Of a DNA stretch of 64,000 bases, positions 34,947 through 45,593 are shown in pieces. Source of the DNA: Rhizobium sp. BG4 (GTDB lineage: Bacteria; Pseudomonadota; Alphaproteobacteria; Rhizobiales; Rhizobiaceae). Each line of letters begins with the position of its first letter. The stretch's first letter is position 1. The stretch spans positions 124,001 to 188,000 of the forward strand of contig NZ_CP044125.1 of the NCBI RefSeq assembly GCF_016864575.1, read 5' to 3'. Both the position numbers and the translations under genes were made by a program. The notes under the pieces were generated by a model that searched no databases, was not told the origin of the DNA, and was given only the letters and a program-made list of their open reading frames with translations.

Positions 34947-35141
34947 TTACTTCGTTTCGTCGGCCTTGTGATCGACGGTCTTCGACGCCGTTTCCGGCGC
35001 GTCTTCGTCGTTCATGCCCTTCTTGAAGCTCTTGATGCCCTTGGCAACGTCGCCCATCAGCTCCGGAATCTTTCCGCGGCCGAACAACAACAGCACGATG
35101 ACCAGGACGATCAGCCAGTGCCACATGCTAAAAGAACCCAT
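34947..35141 (-). CDS. tatA: Sec-independent translocase subunit TatA
   Basis: A 64-residue pore-forming Tat subunit. The N-terminal helix [19 protein letters not shown] is followed by the TatA amphipathic helix ([18 protein letters not shown]). The ATG at 35141 has AGGGAG eight bases upstream; the open frame further upstream is not part of the family. Confidence 0.95.
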   Translation of the reverse strand: MGSFSMWHWLIVLVIVLLLFGRGKIPELMGDVAKGIKSFKKGMNDEDAPETASKTVDHKADETK

Positions 35142-35328
35142 TACGCATACTCCCTGTTGCGATGTCTCTTCGATGTAAGAGTTTCCGACATCGTTTCCAA
35201 CATCAAAATTCCCCTTATATTGACGCTTAATGTCACGGCTTTGACCTTTGTGACAAGCCACCGCGCCATCGAATTGTGGTGATGAGTATTGTTTTCGCCC
35301 TCAGTGGCAAAACAAAGACCAGCCGGTG

Positions 35329-36045
35329 CTAATCTTCCGATGCGCCACCCGGCGCAAGAAGCCCCAATTCCTCAAGATCCATCTGGGTGATCGGATCTTC
35401 GTCCTCGGTCAGCTCGTCGTTCATCGACGGCGACGGGATGTTGAAATTGGCCGGGATGCGGCCGGAGAGCAGCCCTGCCCCCTTGAGCTCTTCAATACCA
35501 GGCAGATCGCGCAGTTCCTCAAGGCCGAAATGGTCGAGAAAATCGCGGGTGGTGCCGAGTGTTACGGGGCGGCCGGGCGTGCGGCGGCGGCCGCGGAAAC
35601 GCACCCAACCGGCCTCCATGAGAACGTCGAGCGTGCCGCGCGAGGTCTGCACGCCTCTGATGTCTTCAATCTCTGCACGCGTCACCGGCTGGTGATAGGC
35701 GATGATCGCCAGCACTTCGAGAGCAGCGCGCGAAAGCTTCTTCGTTTCATTCTCATCACGGCGGATCACAAATGAGAGATCGGCGGCCGTGCGGAACGCC
35801 CAGGCGTCATCCACCTGCACCAGATTGACGCCGCGCGGCGCATATTGCTCCTTCAAGCGGAGCATGATGGTGTGGACATTGAAATGCTTGGCGATGCGAT
35901 CGGCAATGAAGGCTTCGGAGACCGGCTGCGCCGAGGCGAAGACCAGTGCCTCGGCGATGCGTTCGGCCTCAAGCTCTGCCTGGAAGTCCTGGCTTTCGGC
36001 GCCCTCGCCTTGCTCCGCGCCGATATCGTCGTCAGGATCGATCAC
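35329..36045 (-). CDS. scpB: Segregation and condensation protein B
   Basis: A 238-residue winged-helix protein that with ScpA forms the kleisin complex of the SMC condensin. Diagnostic blocks are EALVFASAQPVSE, ALEVLAIIAYHQPVTRAEIE and LGTTRDFLDHFGLEEL. The GTG start at 36045 overlaps the scpA stop codon, so the two are co-translated. A 187-base gap separates it from tatA and may hold the tat promoter. Confidence 0.93.
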   Translation of the reverse strand: MIDPDDDIGAEQGEGAESQDFQAELEAERIAEALVFASAQPVSEAFIADRIAKHFNVHTIMLRLKEQYAPRGVNLVQVDDAWAFRTAADLSFVIRRDENETKKLSRAALEVLAIIAYHQPVTRAEIEDIRGVQTSRGTLDVLMEAGWVRFRGRRRTPGRPVTLGTTRDFLDHFGLEELRDLPGIEELKGAGLLSGRIPANFNIPSPSMNDELTEDEDPITQMDLEELGLLAPGGASED

Positions 36046-36898
36046 AGCGGCGTCTCCTGCTCGATAACCTGCAGCGTGGCATGCTTCGGCCCGCGGCGCA
36101 TGTAGAGCGGCTCGAAGGCGCCGTCCTGGCGGATTTCGAGCTTGCCCTCGCGCACCAGCTCAAGCGAGGCGGCAAAGGCGCTAGCGATCGCCGTGACGCG
36201 CTCTTCCGGCGAAGTCATATAGCGCAGCAGATAGTGCTCCAACGCCGTCCAGTCGGAGACATCGCCGATCATCCGGGTCAGCAGCTCGCGCGCCTCGGTG
36301 AGCGACCAGACGGTGCGCCGGGCGATCGTCACCTGGGTCACGGCCTGGCGCTGGCGCAGCGTCGCATAGGCGGTCAGCAGATCGTAGAGGCTGGCTTCAT
36401 AGGCGGACTGGTGGCGATCGGGGATATGTTCCGGTGCGCCGCGCGCGAAGATATCGCGGCGAGGCGGTTGCGGTTGACGAGGCCGCTCGCGGCTTCGCGC
36501 ATCGCTTCCAGGCGCTTCAGGCGGAAGGCGAGCGTTGCCGCCATCTCCTCGCCGGAGGGGCCGTCATCCTTGATCTGCTGCGGGATCAGCAGGCGCGATT
36601 TCAGGTAGGCAAGCCAGGCCGCCATGACGAGGTAGTCGGCGGCGAGCTCGATGCGGATACGGCGGGCGCTCTCGACGAACTGCAGATATTGCTCGGCAAG
36701 CGCCAGGACCGAAATACGCGACAGGTCAACCTTCTGATTGCGGGCGAGATAGAGCAACAGGTCAAGCGGGCCCTCGAAGCCGGCGACATCGATGACCAGC
36801 GCCGGTTCATGCGAACCGCGCTCGGTGCCGCTGTCCTGCCAAAGCTTGTCCATCGGCGTTGCCGACTGCGACCGCTCCGGAGTCTTGACTATGTTCAA
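36042..36898 (-). pseudogene. scpA: Segregation and condensation protein A, frameshifted
   Basis: ScpA kleisin split by an apparent one-base deletion near 36460. The N-terminal part (VDVAGFEGPLDLLLYLARNQ-like opening, then VDLSRISVLALAEQYL and LVMAAWLAYLKSRLL) reads to NRNRLA. The downstream part (RDIFARGAPEHIPD, then VTIARRTVWSLTEARELL) continues in another frame to the stop at 36042. Inserting one G on the minus strand restores LGRDIFARGAPEH. The proposed start is TTG at 36898 with GAGAGG five bases upstream; ATG at 36853 is the alternative. Since scpA is a core chromosome-segregation gene, sequence error is more likely than true loss. Confidence 0.85.
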
Positions 36899-36918
36899 CT
36901 CTGCCTCTCTTCCGTTTC

Positions 36919-37932
36919 TCAGACGGCTGCAAACATGGCGTCGAATTCGCTGCGGATCGCGGCCTCGTCCGACTGATCGGCCTTTGGCATGCCAGCCAGA
37001 ACCGCGTTGGCGCGCTCGAGGGACGCGCCCGCGAGCGCTGGCACATTGGCGACCACCTGCTGCATCTCGTCCATGTGGCCATTGCAATGCAGCACGATAT
37101 CGCATCCGCCTGCAATGATATTCGCGGCGCGCTCGCCGATCGTCCCGGCCAGCGCGTTCATCGATGTATCATCCGAAAGCAACAGGCCGTTGAAGCCGAT
37201 ATGCTGGCGGATGACGCCGTCGATCACCTTGCGCGACGTGGTCGCCGGATTGCTGTCGTCGATCGCCGTGAAGACGACATGGCAGGTCATGGCGGCCAGC
37301 TCGTCCTTCATGGCGATGAAGGGCGGGAAATCATGCGCTTCGAGCTCGGCGCGCGAAACGGTGACGACGGGCAACTCATGATGGGAATCGGCAAAGCCGC
37401 GGCCGTGACCCGGCATGTGCTTCATCACCGGCAAGACGCCACCGGCCTTCAGGCCTTCGCTTGCGGCGCGACCCATTTCGGTCACCGTGCGGGGATCGCC
37501 GCCATAGGCGCGATTGCCGATGACATTGCTGCTGCCTTCGACCGGAACATCGAGAACCGGGAGGCAATCGACATTGATGCCGAATTTCAGGAGGTCGAAC
37601 GCGTGCAGGCGCGACATCAGCCAGGCGGCCCGAAGCCCCTGCTCATGGTCCTGGCGATAGATATCGCCGAGCGCCTGACCGGACGGATAGTGCTGGAGGA
37701 TCGGCGGACGGATGCGCTGGACGCGTCCGCCTTCCTGATCGATCAGGACGGGCGCATGCCAGCCGACGCTCTCGCGCATTTCGGCGACGAGATCGGCGAT
37801 CTGCTGCGGCTCGGAAATGTTGCGTCCGAAAAGAATGAACCCCCAGGGGCGTTCCGCCTTGTAGAAGGCCTTTTCTTCCGGGGTCAGGGACAGGCCGCTA
37901 CAGCCCAGGATCATCGCTTTTGATTCGGTCAT
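36919..37932 (-). CDS. nagZ: Beta-N-acetylhexosaminidase (glycoside hydrolase family 3), peptidoglycan recycling
   Basis: A 337-residue cytosolic enzyme that removes N-acetylglucosamine from anhydromuropeptides. The catalytic His/Asp loop is seen as KHMPGHGRGFADSHHELPVV, and the family start LTPEEKAFYKAERPWGFILF is clear. It lies upstream of scpA in the same block, the usual Rhizobiales order (SPOR-nagZ-scpA-scpB). Confidence 0.94.
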   Translation of the reverse strand: MTESKAMILGCSGLSLTPEEKAFYKAERPWGFILFGRNISEPQQIADLVAEMRESVGWHAPVLIDQEGGRVQRIRPPILQHYPSGQALGDIYRQDHEQGLRAAWLMSRLHAFDLLKFGINVDCLPVLDVPVEGSSNVIGNRAYGGDPRTVTEMGRAASEGLKAGGVLPVMKHMPGHGRGFADSHHELPVVTVSRAELEAHDFPPFIAMKDELAAMTCHVVFTAIDDSNPATTSRKVIDGVIRQHIGFNGLLLSDDTSMNALAGTIGERAANIIAGGCDIVLHCNGHMDEMQQVVANVPALAGASLERANAVLAGMPKADQSDEAAIRSEFDAMFAAV

Positions 37933-38003
37933 ACCCGAATCATAGAGGTGTGCGCCCGAATTGCGATAGGCCGGTCAAGCGGCATTCACAGGAAAGGCAG
38001 TGT

Positions 38004-38037
38004 AAAAACGAAAACGGCGGGCCTGAGCCCGCCGTTT
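38004..38037 (-). terminator. Terminator of the SPOR protein gene
   Basis: AAACGGCGGGC / GCCCGCCGTTT stem with a five-base loop, followed on the minus strand by TCGTTTTT. Confidence 0.85.
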
Positions 38038-38056
38038 CGATGCAGTGTGATGCCGA

Positions 38057-41020
38057 TTACTTCGAGATCAGGCAGCTACCGCCAGCAGCGCGATACTTCT
38101 CGCAGATCGCCGCGGCTTCATCCTTCGAGGAAGCCGGGATGCGGACGCGGTAGAAGGTGCCCTTGCCGGCGATGTCGGCCTTGCGGATCTCGTAGCTGCG
38201 GCCGGAAAGAACGCTGGCAAACTTCTTGGAGAGGCTTGCGTAGGACTTGTTGGCTTCAGCTTCCGATGGCAGCGATGCGATCTGGACGCCATAGGCACCC
38301 GACGGCGCAGCGGCCTGCGGCTGGGTGGCAGCCGGGGCGACGGAGGCGACCTCGGTCGGCTTCGGCTGTTCGGGTGCAGCGGCTGCGGCAGCAGGCTTTG
38401 CGGCCGGGCGGGCAGCCGGGACCGGTGCCGTGTCGGCCGGCTTTGCGGCGGCCTGCGGCTGAACCGGCGTCGACTGGACCTGACGGACCGGAGGCTCGAC
38501 ATTGGCCGGGTTGCTTGCGGCAACCTTGGCAAGGACCGATTCCGAAGCGGCAGGCTGAGCCGGCGTATTCTCGACCGGGGTCGAGCGGATATCGGCAGAG
38601 GCCACTTCCGTGCTTGCCGGGAAGTTGGCAGCAGAGCCGTTCGGCTTGATGGTCGTGGTCTTGACCTGGTTCACGGCAGGCGCGTCAACGGGTGCCTCGT
38701 CTTCACGGGCAACCAGCGTGCCATCAGGCTTGACGATCATCGTGCGGACCTTGCGCGGCGAAACGGCCGGAACGCGGTCTGCATCGTTGTTGGCAGCGGC
38801 TTCCTGCTGCTCCTGGCCTGGCAGCAGGCGCGGATCCTCGGTATCGCTGACCGGCGTGCTGACGGCCTGGTCGGTGATGTCGCCGTCGTTATCCTCAGGT
38901 GCGACCTCAGGCGTCAGCGTGCGCTGAACGACGTCGACAGGCTGTTCGTCGGACGACACCAGTGCAGTCTGCTTCGGCGTCTCGGTGGCGCCGGCAACAC
39001 GGTCATAGACGGCCTTGTCCTGGTTCGGAACGGTCTTGCCACCCGGATTATCCGGAACGACCTTCACCGGCTCCTTGTCGGCAGCGATGATGCGCGGCTC
39101 GCCGGAACCACCGGCAATGCCGGTATCGGCAACGACGGTGTATAGGCCATAAGCGCCACCCGCGAAGACGACGACCATGGCAGCGGCAGCCAGCATCCGC
39201 TTCATCGAGCGGGCGCGATGCATGTCTTCGGCAGCACCGGCAGACTGGATGTGAACCTCGGCAAGCTGCTCGGTCCGCTGGACCGGCTCGCGCATGCTGC
39301 GGCGCAGATCTTCTTCCAGAGCGCGCTCGAGATCATCGAGACCGGCAACGGCGGGTGCTGCAGGATTCTGAGCCGCGGGAGCGGAGGCCTGCGATGCCCA
39401 GGCGGGCGCAGCAGCCGGAACGGCTTCCTTGGACTTGATCGGATCGAACAGGCTGGCGATCTCGGCATCGACGTCGAAATCGAAATCGTTGACCGGAGCG
39501 GCAGGCTTGTGCTGCTCGACCGGCGGCAGCGCCGGAACGTGCATTTCGCCAACTGCTTCCGGATGACCGTCGGCGTCGGTGATCATCGACGGATCGAAGG
39601 GAAGTTCTTCGACGGGTTCGACAACAGCTGCACGGACAGGAGCCGCAGGCTGCGGGGCAGGCGTGAAGACGGCTGCCGGCGAATAGGAAACCGGTGCAGG
39701 CGTATAGGCCGGCTGAACCGGACGCGGTGCTTCTGCAACGACAGGCGCAGGCGCGATCGGGCGCGGAGCGACAACCGGTGCCGGAGCGGCGGCAACAGGT
39801 GCGGGCTGAGCGCGAACAGGAGCCGGAGCCACTGCGACCGGCTCTTCCTTGACGGGCTCAGCGAAATCGAGATCGGCGAGCTCCAGTTCGATGCCTTCGA
39901 GATCGAGCTCGAAGTCATGACCTGCGAAGGGATCTTCCTCTTCGGCCGGAGCGGGCTTGGCGGCCACCACGGGTGCTACCGGCTTTACCGGTTCCGGCTG
40001 ATGGAACTGTACAGGTTCTTCGCGAACCGGCTCCGGAGCGCGCTGCGGCACCGGGTAACGGGAAACGTCAGCCAGAAGGTTGTCGATATCGAAGGCGGTT
40101 GCTTCATCCTGGGGCAGCGCCTCGGTCAGCGCTGCGTCGGAAGCAACGATGCCATCCTTGGCGGCAGCGGCGAGATCGAAGGCCTCGTGCGATACCGGCT
40201 CGGCATAGACAGCTTCGGCAACGGGCGCCTGCTCGACGACTTCGGGCTCTTCGTGGCGATCGATTTCGGCCGGGAAGCCGGAAGCGACGGGAGTGAACTC
40301 CTCGGCAACGTCAAGTGCAGCAAGTTCCTGCAGGGTTTCCGCGGATGCCACTTCAGCAACCGGCTGCGGCGCAGGCGCAACGACAGGCTCGGGCTCGACG
40401 ACAACCGCAGAAACCGGCTCTTCGCGGCGGGCCGTATGGAAGTTGGCGAGCGGCAGCTTGATGCTGGCGGCAGACCACTGCGGCGCCTTGGCAACCGGAG
40501 CAACCGGCTGAACAGCCGATGCGGCACCGATCGACATTTCGAGTTCTTCGATCAGATCGCGGGCGCCGCCGTTGGAGACTGGCTCCGAGGGCTGGACCGC
40601 CCATTCGGCGGCAGCAACCTGACCACCGGTCCAGGCCTGCGTTTCCTCGGGCTCATAGGCCGCTGCGACCGGCTCAGCCTCGTAGGCTTCCGGCTCGGCA
40701 TAGACCGGAGCCTCAACGGGCTCCTGCGGAGCGGCAGCGTGCTCGTGGGCAACGGGCTCGTAGCTTGCGGCTTCTTCAACGGGCTGCTCGGCCGGATGGC
40801 CGAGTGCACCCAGCGGGCGCGGCGCGTCGTAGCGCTCGAATTCCCGCAGCAATTCGTCTTCGAGATCGAAGGCCGGCTCCTGCCGGACTGGCTCTGAGAC
40901 AGTATTGGCCGCTACCCGCGGCTCGAAGCCAACGATGCGCGCGAGTTCCGCGAGCGGATCGTTTTCATCGAACAGCTCCGTCTTCTGTCGCGCGTCATAC
41001 GCAAGTTGTTTGTCTGCCAT
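38057..41020 (-). CDS. Large SPOR-domain membrane protein
   Basis: A 987-residue protein. The long cytosolic region (about 1-600) is Pro/Ala/Glu/Val-rich and probably disordered. A single membrane helix (AAAMVVVFAGGAYGLYTVV) lies near residue 610. A Pro/Ala-rich periplasmic linker follows, and a C-terminal SPOR domain (about 910-987, YGVQIASLPSEAEANKSYAS to RAAGGSCLISK) should bind denuded septal peptidoglycan. It is probably a cell-division or polar-growth factor. The ATG at 41020 (MADKQLAYDARQ) is chosen; ATG 41026 and TTG 41035 are also in frame. It lies between argS and nagZ. Confidence 0.85.
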   Translation of the reverse strand: MADKQLAYDARQKTELFDENDPLAELARIVGFEPRVAANTVSEPVRQEPAFDLEDELLREFERYDAPRPLGALGHPAEQPVEEAASYEPVAHEHAAAPQEPVEAPVYAEPEAYEAEPVAAAYEPEETQAWTGGQVAAAEWAVQPSEPVSNGGARDLIEELEMSIGAASAVQPVAPVAKAPQWSAASIKLPLANFHTARREEPVSAVVVEPEPVVAPAPQPVAEVASAETLQELAALDVAEEFTPVASGFPAEIDRHEEPEVVEQAPVAEAVYAEPVSHEAFDLAAAAKDGIVASDAALTEALPQDEATAFDIDNLLADVSRYPVPQRAPEPVREEPVQFHQPEPVKPVAPVVAAKPAPAEEEDPFAGHDFELDLEGIELELADLDFAEPVKEEPVAVAPAPVRAQPAPVAAAPAPVVAPRPIAPAPVVAEAPRPVQPAYTPAPVSYSPAAVFTPAPQPAAPVRAAVVEPVEELPFDPSMITDADGHPEAVGEMHVPALPPVEQHKPAAPVNDFDFDVDAEIASLFDPIKSKEAVPAAAPAWASQASAPAAQNPAAPAVAGLDDLERALEEDLRRSMREPVQRTEQLAEVHIQSAGAAEDMHRARSMKRMLAAAAMVVVFAGGAYGLYTVVADTGIAGGSGEPRIIAADKEPVKVVPDNPGGKTVPNQDKAVYDRVAGATETPKQTALVSSDEQPVDVVQRTLTPEVAPEDNDGDITDQAVSTPVSDTEDPRLLPGQEQQEAAANNDADRVPAVSPRKVRTMIVKPDGTLVAREDEAPVDAPAVNQVKTTTIKPNGSAANFPASTEVASADIRSTPVENTPAQPAASESVLAKVAASNPANVEPPVRQVQSTPVQPQAAAKPADTAPVPAARPAAKPAAAAAAPEQPKPTEVASVAPAATQPQAAAPSGAYGVQIASLPSEAEANKSYASLSKKFASVLSGRSYEIRKADIAGKGTFYRVRIPASSKDEAAAICEKYRAAGGSCLISK

Positions 41021-41081
41021 ACCCATCCCACTCAAAAGCCAACGCGGTCAATGCCAGCGCAATGTGGGGATTTGGTGACGT

Positions 41082-42839
41082 TTATCGCATTTCATCCGGT
41101 GCGGCGGTACCAGTAATGGCAAGACCCGACTTCAAAACCGAAGCGACAGCGTACACCAGCCCTAGTCTGGCAATACTCGATTCTCGGCTCTTATCGTTAA
41201 CAAATCGTAATTCAGTCTGGTCTTTACCTTTGTTCCAGTGTGCATGGAACGAACTGGCGAGGTCGTAGAGGTAGAAAGCGACCCTGTGAGGCTCCTGCGC
41301 CTGGGCAGCGGATTCGACGACGCGCGGGAACTCGGCAGCCTTCGCAATCAGCTGCAATTCCGCGGGATCCGAGATTCCGGACACCGCTTTTGCGAGGTCT
41401 TCCGGGCTGACATTGAGGTCCGGAAACGCCTCCTTCGCTTGCCGGAAAACCGACATGCAACGGGCATGCGCATATTGCACGTAAAAGACCGGATTATCTT
41501 TCGACTGTTCCGTTACTTTGGCGAAATCGAAGTCCAGCGGCTCGGAGCTTTTCCGGTAAAGCATCATGAAACGCACCGAATCGCGGCCGACTTCCTCGAC
41601 CACGTCGCGCAGCGTCACGAAGTCGCCGGAGCGCTTCGACATCTTCACCGGCTCGCCGTTGCGGAACAGCTTTACCAGCTGGCAGAGCAGCACCGTCAGC
41701 TTCGAGTTGCCCTCGGAAACCGCACGGGCGACCGCTTCCAGGCGCTTGACGTAGCCGCCATGGTCGGCGCCGAGCACGTAGATCATCTCGTTGAAGCCGC
41801 GATCGAACTTGTTCTTGAAGTAAGCAACGTCGGCGGCGAAGTAAGTATAGGACCCGTCGGACTTGATCAGCGGGCGATCGACATCGTCGCCGACTTCGGT
41901 CGAGCGGAACAGCGTCTGCTCGCGGTCTTCCCAGTCCTCCGGCAGCTGGCCCTTCGGCGGCGGCAGCGCACCCTTGTAGACATAGCCCTTGAAGGTCAGG
42001 TCGTTGATGGCGGTGCGGATACCGGCGGCGCCGCCGTCATGCAGCGTGCGCTCGGAGAAGAAGACATCGTGATGGACGTTCAGGACCTCGAGATCTTCGC
42101 GGATCATCGCCATCATCGCGGTGATCGCCTTGTCCTTGACGATCGGCATCCACTGCTCTTCCGGCATGTTGTGCAGCCGCACGCCATATTCACTGGCCAG
42201 TGACTGACCGACCGGAACGAGGTAATCGCCCGGATAAAGGCCGGCGGGGATCTCGCCAATATTCTCGCCGAGGGCTTCGCGGTAGCGCAGGAAGACCGAG
42301 CGCGCCAGCACATCGATCTGCGAGCCGGCATCGTTGATGTAATATTCCTTGGTGACGGCATAGCCGGCAAAGGCCAGGAGGTTCGACAGCGCGTCGCCGA
42401 CAACGGCGCCGCGGCAATGGCCGACATGCATCGGGCCGGTCGGGTTTGCCGAGACATATTCGACATTGACCTTGCGGCCGCCGCCAAGCGTCGAGCGGCC
42501 GTAATCGGTGCCGGCTTCGATCATCGAGCCGAGCAGCCGCTGCCAGTACCCTACCGACAGCTTGATGTTGATGAAGCCTGGACCGGCCACAGAAACCTCG
42601 GCGACATCAGGATCTTCGTTCAGCTTGCCGAGGATGATTTCGGCGAAGGCGCGCGGGTTGGTGCCGAGCGGCTTGGCGAGCACCATCGCGGCGTTGGTCG
42701 CGACGTCGCCATGCGTCACATCGCGCGGCGGCTCGACGGCGATGCGGCCGAAATCGAGCTCGGATCGCTTTTCCTTGACCAGATCGATCTGTTCAAGGGC
42801 GGTTTTAATCCTGGCTTCGAAATCGGTAAAAAGGTTCAT
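41082..42839 (-). CDS. argS: Arginyl-tRNA synthetase
   Basis: A 585-residue class I synthetase. The HIGH-type motif is [13 protein letters not shown] near residue 138, the KMSKS-type motif is KMSKRSG near residue 400, and a C-terminal DALR anticodon-binding domain follows. The start is the ATG at 42839 ([15 protein letters not shown]), 66 bases after the dgt stop codon on the same strand. Confidence 0.96.
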   Translation of the reverse strand: MNLFTDFEARIKTALEQIDLVKEKRSELDFGRIAVEPPRDVTHGDVATNAAMVLAKPLGTNPRAFAEIILGKLNEDPDVAEVSVAGPGFINIKLSVGYWQRLLGSMIEAGTDYGRSTLGGGRKVNVEYVSANPTGPMHVGHCRGAVVGDALSNLLAFAGYAVTKEYYINDAGSQIDVLARSVFLRYREALGENIGEIPAGLYPGDYLVPVGQSLASEYGVRLHNMPEEQWMPIVKDKAITAMMAMIREDLEVLNVHHDVFFSERTLHDGGAAGIRTAINDLTFKGYVYKGALPPPKGQLPEDWEDREQTLFRSTEVGDDVDRPLIKSDGSYTYFAADVAYFKNKFDRGFNEMIYVLGADHGGYVKRLEAVARAVSEGNSKLTVLLCQLVKLFRNGEPVKMSKRSGDFVTLRDVVEEVGRDSVRFMMLYRKSSEPLDFDFAKVTEQSKDNPVFYVQYAHARCMSVFRQAKEAFPDLNVSPEDLAKAVSGISDPAELQLIAKAAEFPRVVESAAQAQEPHRVAFYLYDLASSFHAHWNKGKDQTELRFVNDKSRESSIARLGLVYAVASVLKSGLAITGTAAPDEMR

Positions 42840-42905
42840 CGCACTCTTCCATGCATAGGCTGTGCCACAAGGCATCGACCGGCGCTCTCGCCGGGCGCGT
42901 GCTGA

Positions 42906-44123
42906 CTATCGCAAATCGGGAGTGTGGTCAAACAATCGCCTGTGGGCGCTGATGGCATAGGTGTCCGTCATGCCGGCCAGATAGTCGCCGACATGGCGGG
43001 CTTTCGGGGCATCGGCAAGGCCGGCGATGTGATCCACCCAGTAGTGGCTCTGCATCTCCTTGGGGTTCGCCATATAGGCCCCGAAGAGATCCGTGACGAT
43101 CTGTGCCGCACCGGCGCGGATGCGCATGATCTCCGGGTGGCGGTAGATGCGCTTGAAGAGCATCTGCTTGATCAGCCTGTCGGTTTCGGCCATCGCCGGC
43201 GAGAAGGTGGCAATGACGCGATCGGCGTGGCGGATATCGTCGGCGCTCTTAGGATTGATCTGGGCGAGACGCTCCTGCGCAACCGAGATCACGTCCTCGA
43301 CCATGCGGGTGATCTGCCGGCGCATGATCTCATGAGTGAAGCGGCTGGCTTCCAGGTTCGGATAGCGATCGCGAACTTCCGCCATCAGCCCGGCGAGGAA
43401 CGGAATCTCCTCCAGCATGTCGAAGGTCAGGTAACCGGAGCGCAGGCCATCGTCGATGTCGTGGGTGTTATAGGCGATATCGTCGGCGATCGCCGCCACC
43501 TGTGCCTCGAGGCTGGCATAGGTCGCGAGCTGCAGGTCATGAAGCTCGCAATAATCGAGGATCGGCTGGGGAACCGGCCCGCGCGTGCCCTGCCCGTCCG
43601 GCGTCAGCAGCGGGCCATTGTGCTTGACGAGGCCTTCAAGGCTCTCCCAGGTCAGGTTGATACCGTCGAACTCTGCATAGCGGCGCTCGAGCTTGGTGAC
43701 GATGCGCAGCGACTGGGCATTGTGATCGAAGCCGCCATAGGGCAGCAGCACCTCGTGCAGCGCATCCTCGCCGGTGTGCCCGAACGGGGTGTGGCCGAAA
43801 TCGTGGACCAGCGCCACGCCCTCGGCGAGATCCTCGTCGAGCTTCAGGGCACGCGCCAGAGCGCGGGCGATCTGCGCCACCTCGATCGTATGGGTCAGGC
43901 GCGTACGGTAGTGATCGCCGTCTTGCGCGATGAAGACCTGCGTCTTGTGCTTCAGGCGGCGGAAGGCGGTCGTGTGGACGATGCGGTCGCGGTCGCGCTG
44001 GAAGTCGGATCGCGTCGGGCTGGAGCTCTCCTGATAGAGCCGCCCGCGGGTCGTCCAGGGATCAGCCGCATAGACTGCCCGTTCGCTGTTGCCGAAACCC
44101 AATGCACGCCTGTCAATCGTCAT
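42906..44123 (-). CDS. dgt: Deoxyguanosinetriphosphate triphosphohydrolase-like protein
   Basis: A 405-residue HD-domain phosphohydrolase. The metal-binding pattern is visible as [17 protein letters not shown] and [17 protein letters not shown]. The family removes triphosphate from dNTPs and so limits dNTP pools; this short type is the dGTPase-like subfamily 2. It is divergent from erpA across 223 bases and heads the dgt-argS-SPOR-nagZ string. Confidence 0.92.
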   Translation of the reverse strand: MTIDRRALGFGNSERAVYAADPWTTRGRLYQESSSPTRSDFQRDRDRIVHTTAFRRLKHKTQVFIAQDGDHYRTRLTHTIEVAQIARALARALKLDEDLAEGVALVHDFGHTPFGHTGEDALHEVLLPYGGFDHNAQSLRIVTKLERRYAEFDGINLTWESLEGLVKHNGPLLTPDGQGTRGPVPQPILDYCELHDLQLATYASLEAQVAAIADDIAYNTHDIDDGLRSGYLTFDMLEEIPFLAGLMAEVRDRYPNLEASRFTHEIMRRQITRMVEDVISVAQERLAQINPKSADDIRHADRVIATFSPAMAETDRLIKQMLFKRIYRHPEIMRIRAGAAQIVTDLFGAYMANPKEMQSHYWVDHIAGLADAPKARHVGDYLAGMTDTYAISAHRRLFDHTPDLR

Positions 44124-44346
44124 TCTTCACCGTCATTCGAACCGCGCGGCCGGATCGCCCCATTGACGCCGCTTCACGCTCTTCATACCTATAGTCAGTA
44201 TATCAGGCAAAGCGGCGCTTTCTTAACCGCTTTCCGCAATAATGCGCTCCGTGAGCGCCCGTGATAAATTCTTTTGATATCAGCCGTTTGAACGCTCAGC
44301 GGCTTTTATCAATTCTCTCCGGATCTTGACCCCGGCAGGAGGAAGC

Positions 44347-44679
44347 ATGACAGAGACTTCAGTAACCCTCTCCGATGCGGCCGCAAAGCGAATCGCCGCG
44401 ATCGTCGGTGCCGAGGCAGGAAAGAGCGCGCTGCGCGTTTCCGTCGAAGGCGGTGGCTGTTCGGGTTTTTCCTACAAGTTCGACCTTGCCGACGGCGTTC
44501 AGGACGATGACGTGATCGTCGAGAAGAACGACGCCAAGGTGCTGATCGACAGCCTCTCGCTGGTCTATATGGCCGGCTCCGAGATCGACTTCGTCGACAA
44601 CCTGCTCGGCCAGTCCTTCCAGATCAAGAATCCGAACGCGGTTGCCAGCTGCGGCTGCGGAACGAGCTTTTCGATCTAA
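44347..44679 (+). CDS. erpA: Iron-sulfur cluster insertion protein ErpA (HesB/IscA family)
   Basis: A 110-residue A-type iron-sulfur carrier. The three conserved Cys are present: VEGGGCSGFSYKF and the C-terminal SCGCGTSF. It delivers clusters to apo-enzymes. The ATG follows AGGAGG. The erpA-xthA order and divergence from dgt are usual in Rhizobiales. Confidence 0.93.
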   Translation: MTETSVTLSDAAAKRIAAIVGAEAGKSALRVSVEGGGCSGFSYKFDLADGVQDDDVIVEKNDAKVLIDSLSLVYMAGSEIDFVDNLLGQSFQIKNPNAVASCGCGTSFSI

Positions 44680-44702
44680 GCTTTCCACCGATCTCAGACC
44701 CG

Positions 44703-44741
44703 ACCGGCCGAAGAAATCTCTTCCGGCCGGTTTATCGTCTT
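44703..44741 (+). terminator. Terminator between erpA and xthA
   Basis: CCGGCCGAAG / CTTCCGGCCGG stem with one bulged base, followed by TTTATCGTCTTGT. Confidence 0.65.
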
Positions 44742-44794
44742 GTCCGGTTGCTACCCATCACGATACAAGATCGGCACGAAGCAAGAGGTGATGG

Positions 44795-45586
44795 ATGAAG
44801 ATCGCGACCTGGAACATCAACGGCGTCAAGGCGCGCATCGACAACCTGACGCAGTGGCTCAAGGATTCCAATCCCGACATCGTCTGCCTGCAGGAAATCA
44901 AGACCGTCGACGAAGGCTTTCCGCGCCTTGAGATCGAGGCGATGGGCTATCATGTCGAAACGCATGGCCAGAAGGGTTTCAACGGCGTCGCGATCCTCTC
45001 CAAGAGCAAGCCGGACGAAGTGAGCCGCGGGCTGCCCGGCGATCCGCTGGACGAGCAGGCGCGCTTCATCGAGGCAGTGTTCTCGCTGCCCGGCAACAAG
45101 GCGCTGCGCGTCTGCTGCCTCTATCTGCCGAACGGCAATCCCGTCGAAACCGAGAAATACACCTATAAGCTCGCCTGGATGGAGCGTCTGCAGCAATTTG
45201 CGGCGCAGCGGCTGAGCTATGAGGAGCCACTCATTCTGGCTGGCGACTATAACGTCATTCCCGAGCCGCATGATTGCTTCGACCCGAAGGTCTGGGCGAA
45301 TGACGCGCTCTTCCTGCCGCAGACCCGTGAAGCCTTCCGCAGGCTCGAAAGCCTCGGCTTCACCGATGCGGTGCGCGCCACGACGGATGCGGTTCAGCTC
45401 TATTCATTCTGGGATTATCAGGCCGGCGCCTGGCCGAAGAACAACGGTATCCGCATTGACCATCTGATGCTGTCGCCTGAAGCGGCAGACCGGATGACCT
45501 CGACGGCCATCGAGAAACACGTCCGCGCCTGGGAAAAACCGTCCGACCACGTTCCCGTCGTCGCCTATTTCGACTTCGCGGCTTAA
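44795..45586 (+). CDS. xthA: Exodeoxyribonuclease III (AP endonuclease)
   Basis: A 263-residue enzyme of the endonuclease/exonuclease/phosphatase fold. Characteristic motifs are ATWNINGVKARI, LQEIKT (metal-binding Glu), GDYNVIPEPHDCFDP and SDHVPVV (catalytic His). It cuts abasic sites in base-excision repair. An adequate ribosome site (AAGAGGTGATGG) precedes the ATG. Confidence 0.95.
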   Translation: MKIATWNINGVKARIDNLTQWLKDSNPDIVCLQEIKTVDEGFPRLEIEAMGYHVETHGQKGFNGVAILSKSKPDEVSRGLPGDPLDEQARFIEAVFSLPGNKALRVCCLYLPNGNPVETEKYTYKLAWMERLQQFAAQRLSYEEPLILAGDYNVIPEPHDCFDPKVWANDALFLPQTREAFRRLESLGFTDAVRATTDAVQLYSFWDYQAGAWPKNNGIRIDHLMLSPEAADRMTSTAIEKHVRAWEKPSDHVPVVAYFDFAA

Positions 45587-45593
45587 ACGGAGA

